DNA of 64,000 bases from Sphingobacteriales bacterium (lineage in GTDB: Bacteria > Bacteroidota > Bacteroidia > Chitinophagales > Chitinophagaceae): NCBI GenBank assembly GCA_003963365.1, contig RXJG01000002.1, positions 70,568-134,567 of the forward strand, in the 5' to 3' direction. The notes below the pieces were generated by a model. The model was given only the letters and a program-made list of their open reading frames with translations. It was not told the DNA's origin and searched no databases. Below, piece by piece: positions 1-7,750 of this stretch (its first letter is position 1; every line of letters begins with the position of its first letter). Both the position numbers and the translations under genes were made by a program.

Positions 1-1688
1 AATGGTGGCTGATTGTAGGAACCGATGGAAGCTCTCAACACCACATCTTTCTTCCACAATGGTTTCCACGATGCCTGCAAACGGGGTGATAATAAAAACT
101 CTTTATTAAGTGTGTTGTAGTTAAAACGAAGACCAGCCTGCAACGTAAACCGTGTAGTGTCTTTAAACAGAATATTATCCTGTATATAACCTTGTATCCT
201 TGTAATATCAATATCGGCTTTTGATTTTAAAACTTTATTGAGATTAAGAATGTTTGGATTGTAAGGCAATGTATATCCACCGGAGTCCTGCAATTCCCAT
301 TCGTTGAGTTTATCAGTAATAAATTGCTTTTCGGCACTCAATCCCCATTGATAAAAATTTCTTCCTCTTTCCAGTGAGCCTTTATGCGATACATTGTACA
401 CTTCAATATTAAGACGGTTGCGGTTATAGTTTTGAAACACACCGGCACCGAGCGGATTGGTGATTAAACCAAAATCAGATTTAGCCCGGTCAAATTGTCT
501 TTCACCAAATAAATAAGCACCGGTTATATCCACCGATTCACGTTCGTTGTTTTGAAAACGGCTGACCATCCATTTCAACTTCAGATTTTTTCTTGGTTGA
601 TTGTTGATGGCAACACCGACCATATTGGTGATATACCGATCCATCTCTCTTCCATCAAAATAAATATCCAATCCTAAATTGGCGGTGAAGAAAGGAGAGA
701 AGACAGATGATGTTTGTTGTGAGAACTCAGGCGTGAGTTTGAATTTTGTTCTGGATATATTTCCCAATGCTTCCAAACTCCATTTATTGCTTAACTGCCA
801 GGTGAGGTAAGATTGAAAATCGATAGAGGACGGAACATAAACACCTTTTACTTCCTGGCTGCCGAGTAAGCTGGCGTTGGTACGCTGACGAAGACCAGTA
901 ATGAACGTGAATTTATTATTTTTTGATGTGCCTTCCAACTCCAATCCCTGCTCTAATAAACTTACATAAGCAGAACCACCAAATCGTTTCGGTTTACGAT
1001 ACTGGATATCGAGCACTGAAGACATTTTATCGCCATACTTTGCCTGGAAGCCTCCGTTATAGAAATTGATGTTACGAACCATTTCAGGATTAATAAAACT
1101 TAATCCTTCCTGCTGACCACTGCGAACAAGGTATGGACGAAATACTTCAAAATCGTTTACATAAATAAGATTCTCATCGTAACTGCCGCCTCTTACTGAA
1201 TACTGAGAAGTAAGTTCATTATTACTTCCCACAAATACTTTGATCAAACTTTCAATACCACCCGTTGCAGTGGGAATGGTTAATGCCAGTTTGGGATTGG
1301 TAATTTTTATTAAGCCGGTTTGTGTACGATCGGTTTGATTAGTGACCACCACTTCTTCCAGTTGTTTGGCTCCGCCTTTTTCTAACCGTACAATAATTTT
1401 TTCCTGCTCGTTTTCGCTGAGATAGAAATTACGTTGCTCGGTACGATAGCCTAAAAAAGTAAATACTAAAGCAAAAGGTCTTTCGGCCGGTACTTTAATG
1501 CGGAAGGTTCCGGAGTCAGAAGAAAGCACTCCATTTTGACGGCCTAATATTTCGATAGAAACTTTAGCAAGTGGTTGCTCATTATCATCCACCACTTTAC
1601 CGGACACATAAGCATATTTCTTTTGGGCATGAAGGGTAAGTACAGAAAGGAACAGTACGAGCAGTATTGGTAAGCTTTTGCTTTTCAC
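1..1688 (-). CDS. TonB-dependent receptor with carboxypeptidase-like N-terminal domain (partial, C-terminus outside window)
   Basis: Outer-membrane ligand-gated transporter, substrate unknown. My reading of the minus strand gives an open frame from a GTG at 1688 to the window edge (about 562 codons). It begins with a signal peptide ending near HAQ (residues 1-22), then a CarboxypepD_reg-like beta-sandwich (about 26-110; motif VSGKVVDDNEQPL), then a plug domain containing VRGGSYDENLIYVND and YNGGFQAKYGDKMSSVLD, then the start of a barrel. I chose GTG because no in-frame ATG lies nearby upstream and the signal peptide begins right after it. It resembles orphan TonB receptors more than SusC, since no SusD partner is visible and the usual SusC plug signature is absent. 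The barrel end is missing, so length cannot be judged. Confidence 0.85.
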   Translation of the reverse strand, partial: MKSKSLPILLVLFLSVLTLHAQKKYAYVSGKVVDDNEQPLAKVSIEILGRQNGVLSSDSGTFRIKVPAERPFALVFTFLGYRTEQRNFYLSENEQEKIIVRLEKGGAKQLEEVVVTNQTDRTQTGLIKITNPKLALTIPTATGGIESLIKVFVGSNNELTSQYSVRGGSYDENLIYVNDFEVFRPYLVRSGQQEGLSFINPEMVRNINFYNGGFQAKYGDKMSSVLDIQYRKPKRFGGSAYVSLLEQGLELEGTSKNNKFTFITGLRQRTNASLLGSQEVKGVYVPSSIDFQSYLTWQLSNKWSLEALGNISRTKFKLTPEFSQQTSSVFSPFFTANLGLDIYFDGREMDRYITNMVGVAINNQPRKNLKLKWMVSRFQNNERESVDITGAYLFGERQFDRAKSDFGLITNPLGAGVFQNYNRNRLNIEVYNVSHKGSLERGRNFYQWGLSAEKQFITDKLNEWELQDSGGYTLPYNPNILNLNKVLKSKADIDITRIQGYIQDNILFKDTTRFTLQAGLRFNYNTLNKEFLLSPRLQASWKPLWKKDVVLRASIGSYNQPP

Positions 1689-1770
1689 TAAAATGGGTTT
1701 AGATAAGTACCTAAAAATATGTATTTAAAAACTGTTTTCTAACTGTCTTCAAAATTGGTTTTACAAGTTT

Positions 1771-1859
1771 AGCCACAAGGTACACAAAGCGGGACACTAA
1801 GTTCACTAAGACTTATTTTGTGTTCCTTGTGAATATCATTGTGTTCTTTGTGGTTAAAA
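1771..1859. repeat. 7-bp-periodic degenerate array (CACTAAG / TTGTGTT words)
   Basis: The spacer between the receptor start and the methyltransferase stop holds a run that lines up in steps of seven (ACACTAAG, TTCACTAAG, then TTTGTGT, TCCTTGT, ATTGTGT, TCTTTGT). Its two halves are roughly inverted: CCACAAGG on the left, CTTTGTGG on the right. It is one of the heptad families described in the findings. Confidence 0.6.
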
Positions 1860-1897
1860 TATTTTCCAAAATCTTGTTAACCGCTAACGGGGTTGGT

Positions 1898-2644
1898 TTA
1901 TTTTATTACCCGGCCCAGCTTTAGCACAATGGGGAAGCTGATGTGTTTTACTTCACCTGACTTCCATAACGCTTTAAGGGGCGTTTCTATTTTATCTACA
2001 GGCGAGTAATGCTGTTCTTTTTCAAAGTTTTTGGTGGCCGACCAGGTAGTTAAGTAGCCAAGGAAATGATCACGGCTCCAATCGAGCTTTATTTCAAATG
2101 TTTTGGTGGGTAAAGGCTCGTAATCGAAAGCTACTGTAGTATAGTTATCATTCACATATTTTCGCTCAGCATCCCAGTATGGGCCAACAATATTTTTATA
2201 GAAATCCAATAACAGATCATCCACAGCTTTATCACCTGTGGAGGGCAGGTTATACATCCATACCGCAATAACAGCCCCGGGCTTTGTTACCCGCATTACT
2301 TTGTGGTGAAAATGATCCCATTTGATCCAGTGATAAGCCTGTGCCACGGTGATGAGATCAAAGCTATTATCATCAAACAAAGTATTTTCAGCAGGAGTAA
2401 TGCTGTATTCAATATTATCTTTTGCTGTGGCATTTTTTATTTGTGTTTTGCTGATGTCTGTTGCATACACTTTTTTAAAATGCTCCGCCAGTAAAACAGC
2501 TGCCTGCCCGTTGCCGGTGGCACAATCCCATGCGGCTTCTTTTTCTTTGCAGAAGGAGACAATGTATTCAATCAATGCTGGTGGGTATACGGGTCTGAAC
2601 TTTGCATATTCATTTGCCTGTGCAGAGAAAAGATCCTTAGCCAT
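1898..2644 (-). CDS. class I SAM-dependent methyltransferase
   Basis: A 248-residue Rossmann-fold methyltransferase of the Methyltransf_11 type. Motif I (DCATGNGQAAVLLA, residues 40-53) binds S-adenosylmethionine. It is followed by the acidic strand VYATDIS and by the FDLITVAQAYHW segment typical of the trans-aconitate/CRG1-like group. The substrate cannot be read from the sequence; a small carboxylic acid is possible by family resemblance only. The start codon lies four bases after the rpe stop on the same strand, so the two genes are almost certainly co-transcribed, although no functional link between them is obvious. No truncation is visible. Confidence 0.85.
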   Translation of the reverse strand: MAKDLFSAQANEYAKFRPVYPPALIEYIVSFCKEKEAAWDCATGNGQAAVLLAEHFKKVYATDISKTQIKNATAKDNIEYSITPAENTLFDDNSFDLITVAQAYHWIKWDHFHHKVMRVTKPGAVIAVWMYNLPSTGDKAVDDLLLDFYKNIVGPYWDAERKYVNDNYTTVAFDYEPLPTKTFEIKLDWSRDHFLGYLTTWSATKNFEKEQHYSPVDKIETPLKALWKSGEVKHISFPIVLKLGRVIK

Positions 2645-2648
2645 TGCA

Positions 2649-3296
2649 TTAGAATTTTTTCAATAAGGAAATCGTTTCTTTTGGATTGGCCGATTTGAAA
2701 ACGGTATTACCGGCTACCAGCACATCAGCACCGGCATCCATGATAGATTTAGCATTCTCAACAGTAACACCACCATCAATTTCAATTTTTGCTTTGCTGC
2801 CGGTTTCCTTTATTAGGATTCTAAGCTCCTTTATCCGGGTAAGTGTATGAGGAATGAATGACTGTCCGCCAAAGCCGGGATTCACACTCATCATACAAAC
2901 TAAATCAATATCAGCAATTACATCTTTTAATGAACTGATTGGTGTGTGCGGATTGATGGCCACGCCTGCCTGCATACCCAATGATTTTATTTGCTGAATA
3001 TTGCGGTGAAGATGCGGACATGCTTCAATGTGTACTGATAAAATATCTGCACCAGCTTTTTTAAAAGCTTCTGCATATTTCTCCGGTTCCAGTATCATTA
3101 AATGCACATCGCACACTTTAGTGGTTGATTTGCGAATGAACTCGATGATCATTGGTCCAAAGCTGATGTTGGGAACAAATCTTCCATCCATTACATCTAA
3201 ATGAAACCAGTCTGCCTCACTTTCATTGAGCATTTTACATTCTGCTTCCAGGTTAATAAAATTTGCGGCTAATAATGAGGGTGCTACTATGGACAT
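2649..3296 (-). CDS. rpe: ribulose-phosphate 3-epimerase
   Basis: Interconverts ribulose 5-phosphate and xylulose 5-phosphate in the pentose phosphate pathway. At 215 residues it has the usual length for this TIM barrel. Signature elements are present: the substrate loop near PSLLAANF (6-13), the metal and catalytic residues in HLDVMDGRFVP (H32, D34, D36), the MSVNPGFGGQSF phosphate loop near residue 140, and EIDGGV with the second catalytic aspartate near residue 174. The ATG lies three bases downstream of an AAAC heptad array (3300-3373) that forms the whole visible leader. It is followed by a methyltransferase gene with only a four-base gap. Confidence 0.95.
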   Translation of the reverse strand: MSIVAPSLLAANFINLEAECKMLNESEADWFHLDVMDGRFVPNISFGPMIIEFIRKSTTKVCDVHLMILEPEKYAEAFKKAGADILSVHIEACPHLHRNIQQIKSLGMQAGVAINPHTPISSLKDVIADIDLVCMMSVNPGFGGQSFIPHTLTRIKELRILIKETGSKAKIEIDGGVTVENAKSIMDAGADVLVAGNTVFKSANPKETISLLKKF

Positions 3297-3299
3297 GTT

Positions 3300-3373
3300 A
3301 TAGTTTGTTGTTTATGGTTTGTTGTTTGTGGTTTTCGTTTAATAGTTTAAAGGTTTAAGGGTTTAAAGTTGTT
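3300..3373. repeat. AAAC heptad array in the rpe leader
   Basis: On the plus strand the array reads ATAGTTT, GTTGTTT, ATGGTTT, GTTGTTT, GTGGTTT and degrades after that. In the sense of rpe it is a G-free run of AAACNAY units ending three bases before the ATG. The register of 7 holds for at least five units. Confidence 0.75.
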
Positions 3374-3391
3374 ATGTTGATTACTGACTTT

Positions 3392-3411
3392 AGCCAGCAA
3401 CCAGTAACCTA
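3392..3411. repeat. AACCAGY heptads abutting the TAG stop of the TPR lipoprotein
   Basis: Plus strand GCCAGC AACCAGT AACCTA. In the sense of the TPR gene, the stop codon TAG is followed directly by GTTACTGGTTGCTGG. The same word follows the TAG stops at 25750 and 41335. Confidence 0.6.
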
Positions 3412-4254
3412 TTTAATTATTCCCAATCTTTTCAACGCTTCCCTTGCTTCGGTAAATTCCTGGTCTAACGCTAAAGCTCTTTTATAATTATCAATGGCTT
3501 CTTTACTGTTATTTAATGCTTCCTGGTTTTTGGCAATCCAGTAATAACCATCAGCAAAACTATTTTTTACGGTGGTTGCTTTTTCAAATACAGCAATAGA
3601 CTCTTTATACTTTTTCATTTCGTACAACAACGCACCTTTTTCAATATACGCATCCATGAACGTGTATTTATCATTGATGCACTGGTCAAAACAGGTTAAT
3701 GCTTTATTGTACTCTTTTATTTTAGCATAATAAATTCCCCGAAACAGTATAAGATCTGTTTCTACTCCAAAAGCCAGTTCATTACGGAACATATAATCGA
3801 TCAGCTGTAATGCCCGGTTATTTTTTTGTTCAGTATATAAATTGATGAGTCGTATATATGCTTCCTGTAAATTCCTTTGCCGTACAATTGTTTTCTCATA
3901 CGCATCAATGGCGCCGGCTGTATCTTTTTTGACTTCCAGTAAAGAACCTTTGTTGAGCCATACTACGGCATTATCACCAATTTTTTGCTGAAGAGTATCG
4001 TTTTGTTTTAGGGCATCATCAATTTGATTATCCTTTTCCAGTTGCTGAATTAATTGCTGGCGGTAGGTAACAGAATCAGGATTAGACAATACTAATTTTC
4101 TCAATGAATCGGCAGCCGGGCTAAACTGTTTAATTACTGGCTTGTTTGAATCTTCCTTCGCCGGTTTATCAGCATTATTACAGGCATAAAAGCCCGTTAA
4201 AATAACCACAAGAAGTACAGTAAAGGCTTTCAGCAAAGGGATACCTGAACTCAT
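3409..4254 (-). CDS. TPR-repeat lipoprotein
   Basis: A 281-residue lipoprotein. The N-terminus has a hydrophobic stretch and a lipobox LTGFYAC with the acylated cysteine at residue 25, so it should be membrane-anchored and periplasmic or surface facing. The remainder is alpha-helical with several tetratricopeptide repeats (for example ALTCFDQCINDK, ESIAVFEKATTV, EAIDNYKRALALD), which usually act as a protein-protein scaffold. No catalytic domain is visible. It is transcribed toward rpe, about 110 bases away across a repeat-filled spacer. The partner is unknown. Confidence 0.8.
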   Translation of the reverse strand: MSSGIPLLKAFTVLLVVILTGFYACNNADKPAKEDSNKPVIKQFSPAADSLRKLVLSNPDSVTYRQQLIQQLEKDNQIDDALKQNDTLQQKIGDNAVVWLNKGSLLEVKKDTAGAIDAYEKTIVRQRNLQEAYIRLINLYTEQKNNRALQLIDYMFRNELAFGVETDLILFRGIYYAKIKEYNKALTCFDQCINDKYTFMDAYIEKGALLYEMKKYKESIAVFEKATTVKNSFADGYYWIAKNQEALNNSKEAIDNYKRALALDQEFTEAREALKRLGIIK

Positions 4255-4324
4255 GGCGCAAAACTAACCGATTTTGTTGAATGGTTTATGACAAAGTTTT
4301 GACACATTTGCACTCAGCTCAAGT

Positions 4325-4332
4325 CATCTTTG
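4325..4332 (+). promoter_or_regulatory. candidate -7 box (CATCTTTG) of the TolB-like gene
   Basis: CATCTTTG matches seven of eight positions of the Bacteroidota -7 word TAnnTTTG. It lies 22 bases before the ATG at 4355. A TTG at 4299-4301 is a possible -33 element, though its 23-base spacing is long. Confidence 0.4.
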
Positions 4333-4354
4333 CCGTGAGTTTAAACGATTACCA

Positions 4355-5455
4355 ATGAGAAAACTTATTTACCTGCTGCCTTTAGTTTTGTTAATTTTAG
4401 TGAGTGCATTTCGTAATTCACCATTTACTATTGACCATTCACCATTCACAGAAGATACACTTCATTATGCTGATGAAAAGCATTTTAAAAACATTCAGCA
4501 ATTAACCTTTGGTGGTGATAATGCAGAAGCTTATTTCAGTTTTGATGGAAAGTGGATTGTGTTTCAGCGTACCAATCCAAAAGAAGGATTGAACTGCGAC
4601 CAGATTTTTATTGGCCGTGTGCCAAAAAATGGAGAGAAGTTTACTTACAAAATGATAAGCAGCGGCAAGGGAAGAACTACCTGCGGATCTATTACCAAAG
4701 ATGGTAAATATGTTATTTATGCATCTACACATTTGGGTGCTGATACCTGTCCGCCTGTTCCTGACCGCAAGAAGTACGGCAACAAATACATCTGGCCGTT
4801 GTATGACAGCTATGATATTTTTATGGCGGATATGAATGGAAAGATCGTTAAGCAATTAACAAAGAGTAAAGGATATGATGCCGAAGCAACTTTATCGCCA
4901 GATGGAAAGAAAATGATTTATACGAGTGATAAAGATGGAGATATTGATCTGTATATAATGGATTTGAAAACCGGCAAAGAAAAAAGATTTACGAATACAT
5001 TGGGTTATGATGGCGGTGCATGGTTTAGTCCGGATGGAAAGAAAATTATATGGAGAGCCTCAAGACCCACTACTGCGGAGGAAGTAAAGGAGTATAAAGA
5101 TTTACTGGCAGAAAATTTAGTGGCACCCACACACATGGAAGTTTACATCGCCAATGTTGATGGAACCAATGTAAAACAAGTAACCAATTTTGGGCAGGCC
5201 AACTGGGCGCCGGCTTATTTCCACGACAGCAAGCGTATCATCTTCGCTAGTAATCATGAATATAAAAGAGGGTTTCCTTTTAATTTATATACCATCAATG
5301 AGGATGGAAGCAATTTGCAAAAGATAAGTCGGGATAAAGGATTTGATGCGTTCCCGATGTTTAGCCCCGATGGAAAGAAAATTATCTTTTGCAGCAACAG
5401 AAATAATGGTGGCACACACGATACCAATATTTTTATAGCAGATTGGGTTGAATAA
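4355..5455 (+). CDS. TolB/PD40 beta-propeller exported protein
   Basis: A 366-residue exported protein with a signal sequence (about residues 1-18) followed by PD40/WD40-like propeller blades. Blade motifs recur as FSFDGKWIVFQR, LSPDGKKMIYTS, FSPDGKKIIWRAS, FHDSKRIIFASN and FSPDGKKIIFCSN. Such propellers bind proteins or peptides in the periplasm; no peptidase domain follows, so this is a stand-alone propeller. Residues 22-31 (SPFTIDH, then SPFTED) are encoded by an in-frame 7-bp repeat array (4420-4447), seemingly spliced between the signal peptide and the mature domain. It stands alone on the plus strand between divergent and convergent neighbours. Confidence 0.8.
   Translation: MRKLIYLLPLVLLILVSAFRNSPFTIDHSPFTEDTLHYADEKHFKNIQQLTFGGDNAEAYFSFDGKWIVFQRTNPKEGLNCDQIFIGRVPKNGEKFTYKMISSGKGRTTCGSITKDGKYVIYASTHLGADTCPPVPDRKKYGNKYIWPLYDSYDIFMADMNGKIVKQLTKSKGYDAEATLSPDGKKMIYTSDKDGDIDLYIMDLKTGKEKRFTNTLGYDGGAWFSPDGKKIIWRASRPTTAEEVKEYKDLLAENLVAPTHMEVYIANVDGTNVKQVTNFGQANWAPAYFHDSKRIIFASNHEYKRGFPFNLYTINEDGSNLQKISRDKGFDAFPMFSPDGKKIIFCSNRNNGGTHDTNIFIADWVE
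4420..4447. repeat. translated ACCATTC heptad array
   Basis: Four exact 7-bp steps: ACCATTT, ACTATTG, ACCATTC, ACCATTC, inside the coding frame of the propeller protein. Three heptads equal seven codons, which explains the repeated SPFT in the protein. Confidence 0.8.
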
Positions 5456-5457
5456 GC

Positions 5458-5541
5458 AATTAAAAAATTAAGAATGAATAATTAAAAATTGAATTGTAGA
5501 TTTGATTCATTATTAATTCTGATTATCAATTATTAATTATA
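5458..5541. repeat. AATTAAA-type heptad array filling an intergenic spacer
   Basis: AATTAAA, AAATTAA, GAATGAA, TAATTAA, AAATTGA, ATTGTAG and further units occupy essentially the whole spacer between the propeller gene and the next gene, in constant seven-base register. The second half has inverted character (ATTAATT). Confidence 0.65.
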
Positions 5542-5545
5542 TAAC

Positions 5546-5989
5546 ATGAATGCAGGATTACTTCATCTACACAATTTATTGCGCTGGGCAATTTTAATTT
5601 TATTACTGGTGGCATTGTTCCAGGCCTTCGCTAAAAAAGAAGGACTGAAAAAAACAAGTTTGTTTTTAATGGTCGCTGCTCACATTACCCTGTTAATCGG
5701 ATTGTACCAATGGTATTTTAGTGATACAGTGGGATTGAAAGTGTTATTGAATAATATGGGCAGCTTTGGTGCTATTATGAAAAATAGTTTTGCCAGGTTT
5801 TGGGCAGTTGAACATATCAGCGGTATGCTTATCGCTATTATACTTATAACATTAGCAAGAGGCAGGGCAAAAAAAGGATTGTATGGTCCGGCATCGTGGA
5901 TGTTATTAATTGCATTGATTGCCATTTTAGCTTCCGTACCATGGCCATTCAGAGAAGGAATAGGAAGACCATGGTTTCCCGGAATGTAA
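5546..5989 (+). CDS. four-helix membrane protein, possibly heme-binding (cytochrome b-like)
   Basis: A 147-residue protein with four predicted membrane helices (about 10-28, 36-56, 85-105, 118-135). Histidines sit at helix positions that could ligate heme: HLHNLLRW near the N-terminus, AAHITLLIG in helix 2 and AVEHISGM before helix 3. Similar short Bacteroidota proteins are often labelled cytochrome B by databases, but I cannot confirm heme binding. It ends just before a strong hairpin terminator shared with the convergent amylase gene. It could equally be an uncharacterised membrane protein. Confidence 0.55.
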   Translation: MNAGLLHLHNLLRWAILILLLVALFQAFAKKEGLKKTSLFLMVAAHITLLIGLYQWYFSDTVGLKVLLNNMGSFGAIMKNSFARFWAVEHISGMLIAIILITLARGRAKKGLYGPASWMLLIALIAILASVPWPFREGIGRPWFPGM

Positions 5990-5998
5990 AAAAGATTG

Positions 5999-6024
5999 AT
6001 CCCGCCCAACGGCGGGATTTTTTA
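5999..6024. terminator. bidirectional intrinsic terminator
   Basis: Perfect stem ATCCCGCC / GGCGGGAT around the loop CAAC, followed by a T run on the plus strand and by CTTTTTT on the minus strand. It separates the convergent membrane-protein and amylase genes and overlaps the amylase stop codon. Confidence 0.85.
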
Positions 6025-7671
6025 TTTCTTCAGAACTATGTATTCGTATGGATTAATGCTGATGGAAGTGGATAGATTTACCGATGCATTGGTAAAAGCA
6101 TTTGTCCAGTTTGTATTGGCCAGTGCTGATGGTAAAGTATAATTAATCACACTGTTTCTGGTATTTACCAAAACAACTACCTCCTCAGTATTATAAACCT
6201 TTTTAAAACTTGCAATGTCATTATCCGGATAAGCTGTTAATGTTCCTTTTCTTAATGCATTTGAACTGTTATAAAAAGCAAACATGGTTTTATACGCCGT
6301 AACCATGTCTGGATTTTGTGTCCAGTCAATAGGAGATTTGCTGAAAAATGGAACCGTTGTACTTCTTCCCACTTCCTGGCTGCTGTATAGTAACGGTACA
6401 CCATTTAAATAAGATGTGATGACGGAGGCAGCTAATGCTCCCTGTTTGCCATAAAACAATGTATAAGGAGTAGCTTCCCATGCACTCTGATCATGATTGG
6501 TGGTAAACCGTAATTTCTTTTTGCCAGATGGAATGCTGCTGTATTCACTGGTGTTGGTAGTAAATAAATTGCTGGCTGCGGCACTGCTTCTGAAAACATT
6601 TTTTATAGTAGTATAAAAATCCCATGCATAATTCATCTGGTATCCTGCAGTGAAATGATCTGCCCTGCTGCCTTCAGCCAGGAAAAGTAAATTTCGTCCG
6701 GGCATATTTTTTAACGTATCAATCGCCTGTTTCCAAAAATCAAAAGGAACCATATCTGCTGCATCTGTTCTGAAACCATCAATGTTAGCAGCCAGCACCC
6801 AATACTTCATCGCCTTAATCATCGCTAACCGCATATCAGCATTATTATAATTCAAATCAGCTACATCATTCCAACCGGTACCGGGCGGACTAATAATATT
6901 GCCAGCAGCATCCTGCGTATACCATGATTTGTTAGTGATCCAGGGATTATCCCATGAGGTATGATTGGCAACCCAATCAAGCATCACCGCCATATTTTTT
7001 TGATGGGCTGATGAAACGAGATTTCTTAAAATATCCAATGTCCCAAATTCTGGATTTACCTCTTTATAATTGGCAACGCAATAAGGAGAGTTTACGCTTT
7101 TGGTTGTACCAATAGGATGGATGGGCATTAGCCAAATTACATTTACGCCTAATGCTTTGATGGAATCTAATCTGTCAATGATACCCTGAAAATTTCCGGC
7201 AACACTAAAAGCCCTTTCGTTGATCTCATACATTACTATGTCTTCAGTAGCCGGCACACTGCTATAGGGAGTTCCATATGCAGGGGGATCAATATCTGTT
7301 GCTGCAAATACAGTTACCTGCACCCGGGCAGTTGCAGAAGCCCCTTTATTATCAGTTACTTTTAGTTGGAAGATGTAAGTGCCAGCTGATAAATTATTAA
7401 CTGCAGTAGTTGCTGATGTTTCATTAACAATAATACTCCCTGTTGGTCCGCTTACATAAGTCCATTGGTATGCACTGATGCTTCCGTCAGGATCGGAAGA
7501 AGCTGAACCATTCAGGGTAACGGAACTGGTTGGTAACGTTATAGTGATATCAGTTCCGGCATTAGCAATGGGTAATTGGTTAACTGGTTCGGGTGATGAA
7601 CCTTTCTTTTTGCAGGATACTGCACAACTCAATAATAATATGCAAATGATCTTTACTTTATTTTGCCACAT
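6022..7671 (-). CDS. alpha-amylase family (GH13) lipoprotein with PKD domain
   Basis: A 549-residue glycoside hydrolase acting on alpha-glucans outside the cytoplasm. The signal peptide ends in a lipobox SCAVSC with mature sequence CKKKGSS. A PKD immunoglobulin-like module follows (about 35-122; YQWTYVSGPTG), then the GH13 barrel. The catalytic triad is visible: aspartate nucleophile in GFRTDAADM (near 300), acid/base glutamate in LFLAEGS (near 330) and transition-state aspartate in TTNHDQSAWE (near 392). Region I is VMLDWVANHTS. There is no SusC/D locus beside it, so it is not part of a visible polysaccharide utilisation locus. It follows the DUF4954 gene on the same strand. Confidence 0.9.
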   Translation of the reverse strand: MWQNKVKIICILLLSCAVSCKKKGSSPEPVNQLPIANAGTDITITLPTSSVTLNGSASSDPDGSISAYQWTYVSGPTGSIIVNETSATTAVNNLSAGTYIFQLKVTDNKGASATARVQVTVFAATDIDPPAYGTPYSSVPATEDIVMYEINERAFSVAGNFQGIIDRLDSIKALGVNVIWLMPIHPIGTTKSVNSPYCVANYKEVNPEFGTLDILRNLVSSAHQKNMAVMLDWVANHTSWDNPWITNKSWYTQDAAGNIISPPGTGWNDVADLNYNNADMRLAMIKAMKYWVLAANIDGFRTDAADMVPFDFWKQAIDTLKNMPGRNLLFLAEGSRADHFTAGYQMNYAWDFYTTIKNVFRSSAAASNLFTTNTSEYSSIPSGKKKLRFTTNHDQSAWEATPYTLFYGKQGALAASVITSYLNGVPLLYSSQEVGRSTTVPFFSKSPIDWTQNPDMVTAYKTMFAFYNSSNALRKGTLTAYPDNDIASFKKVYNTEEVVVLVNTRNSVINYTLPSALANTNWTNAFTNASVNLSTSISINPYEYIVLKK

Positions 7672-7750
7672 GCCAAAGAATGTTAATATTAAAATGGAAT
7701 TAACGGACTAAGTTAGTATAAGAAAAGATTGTTACGTGTTAATAATGCTG

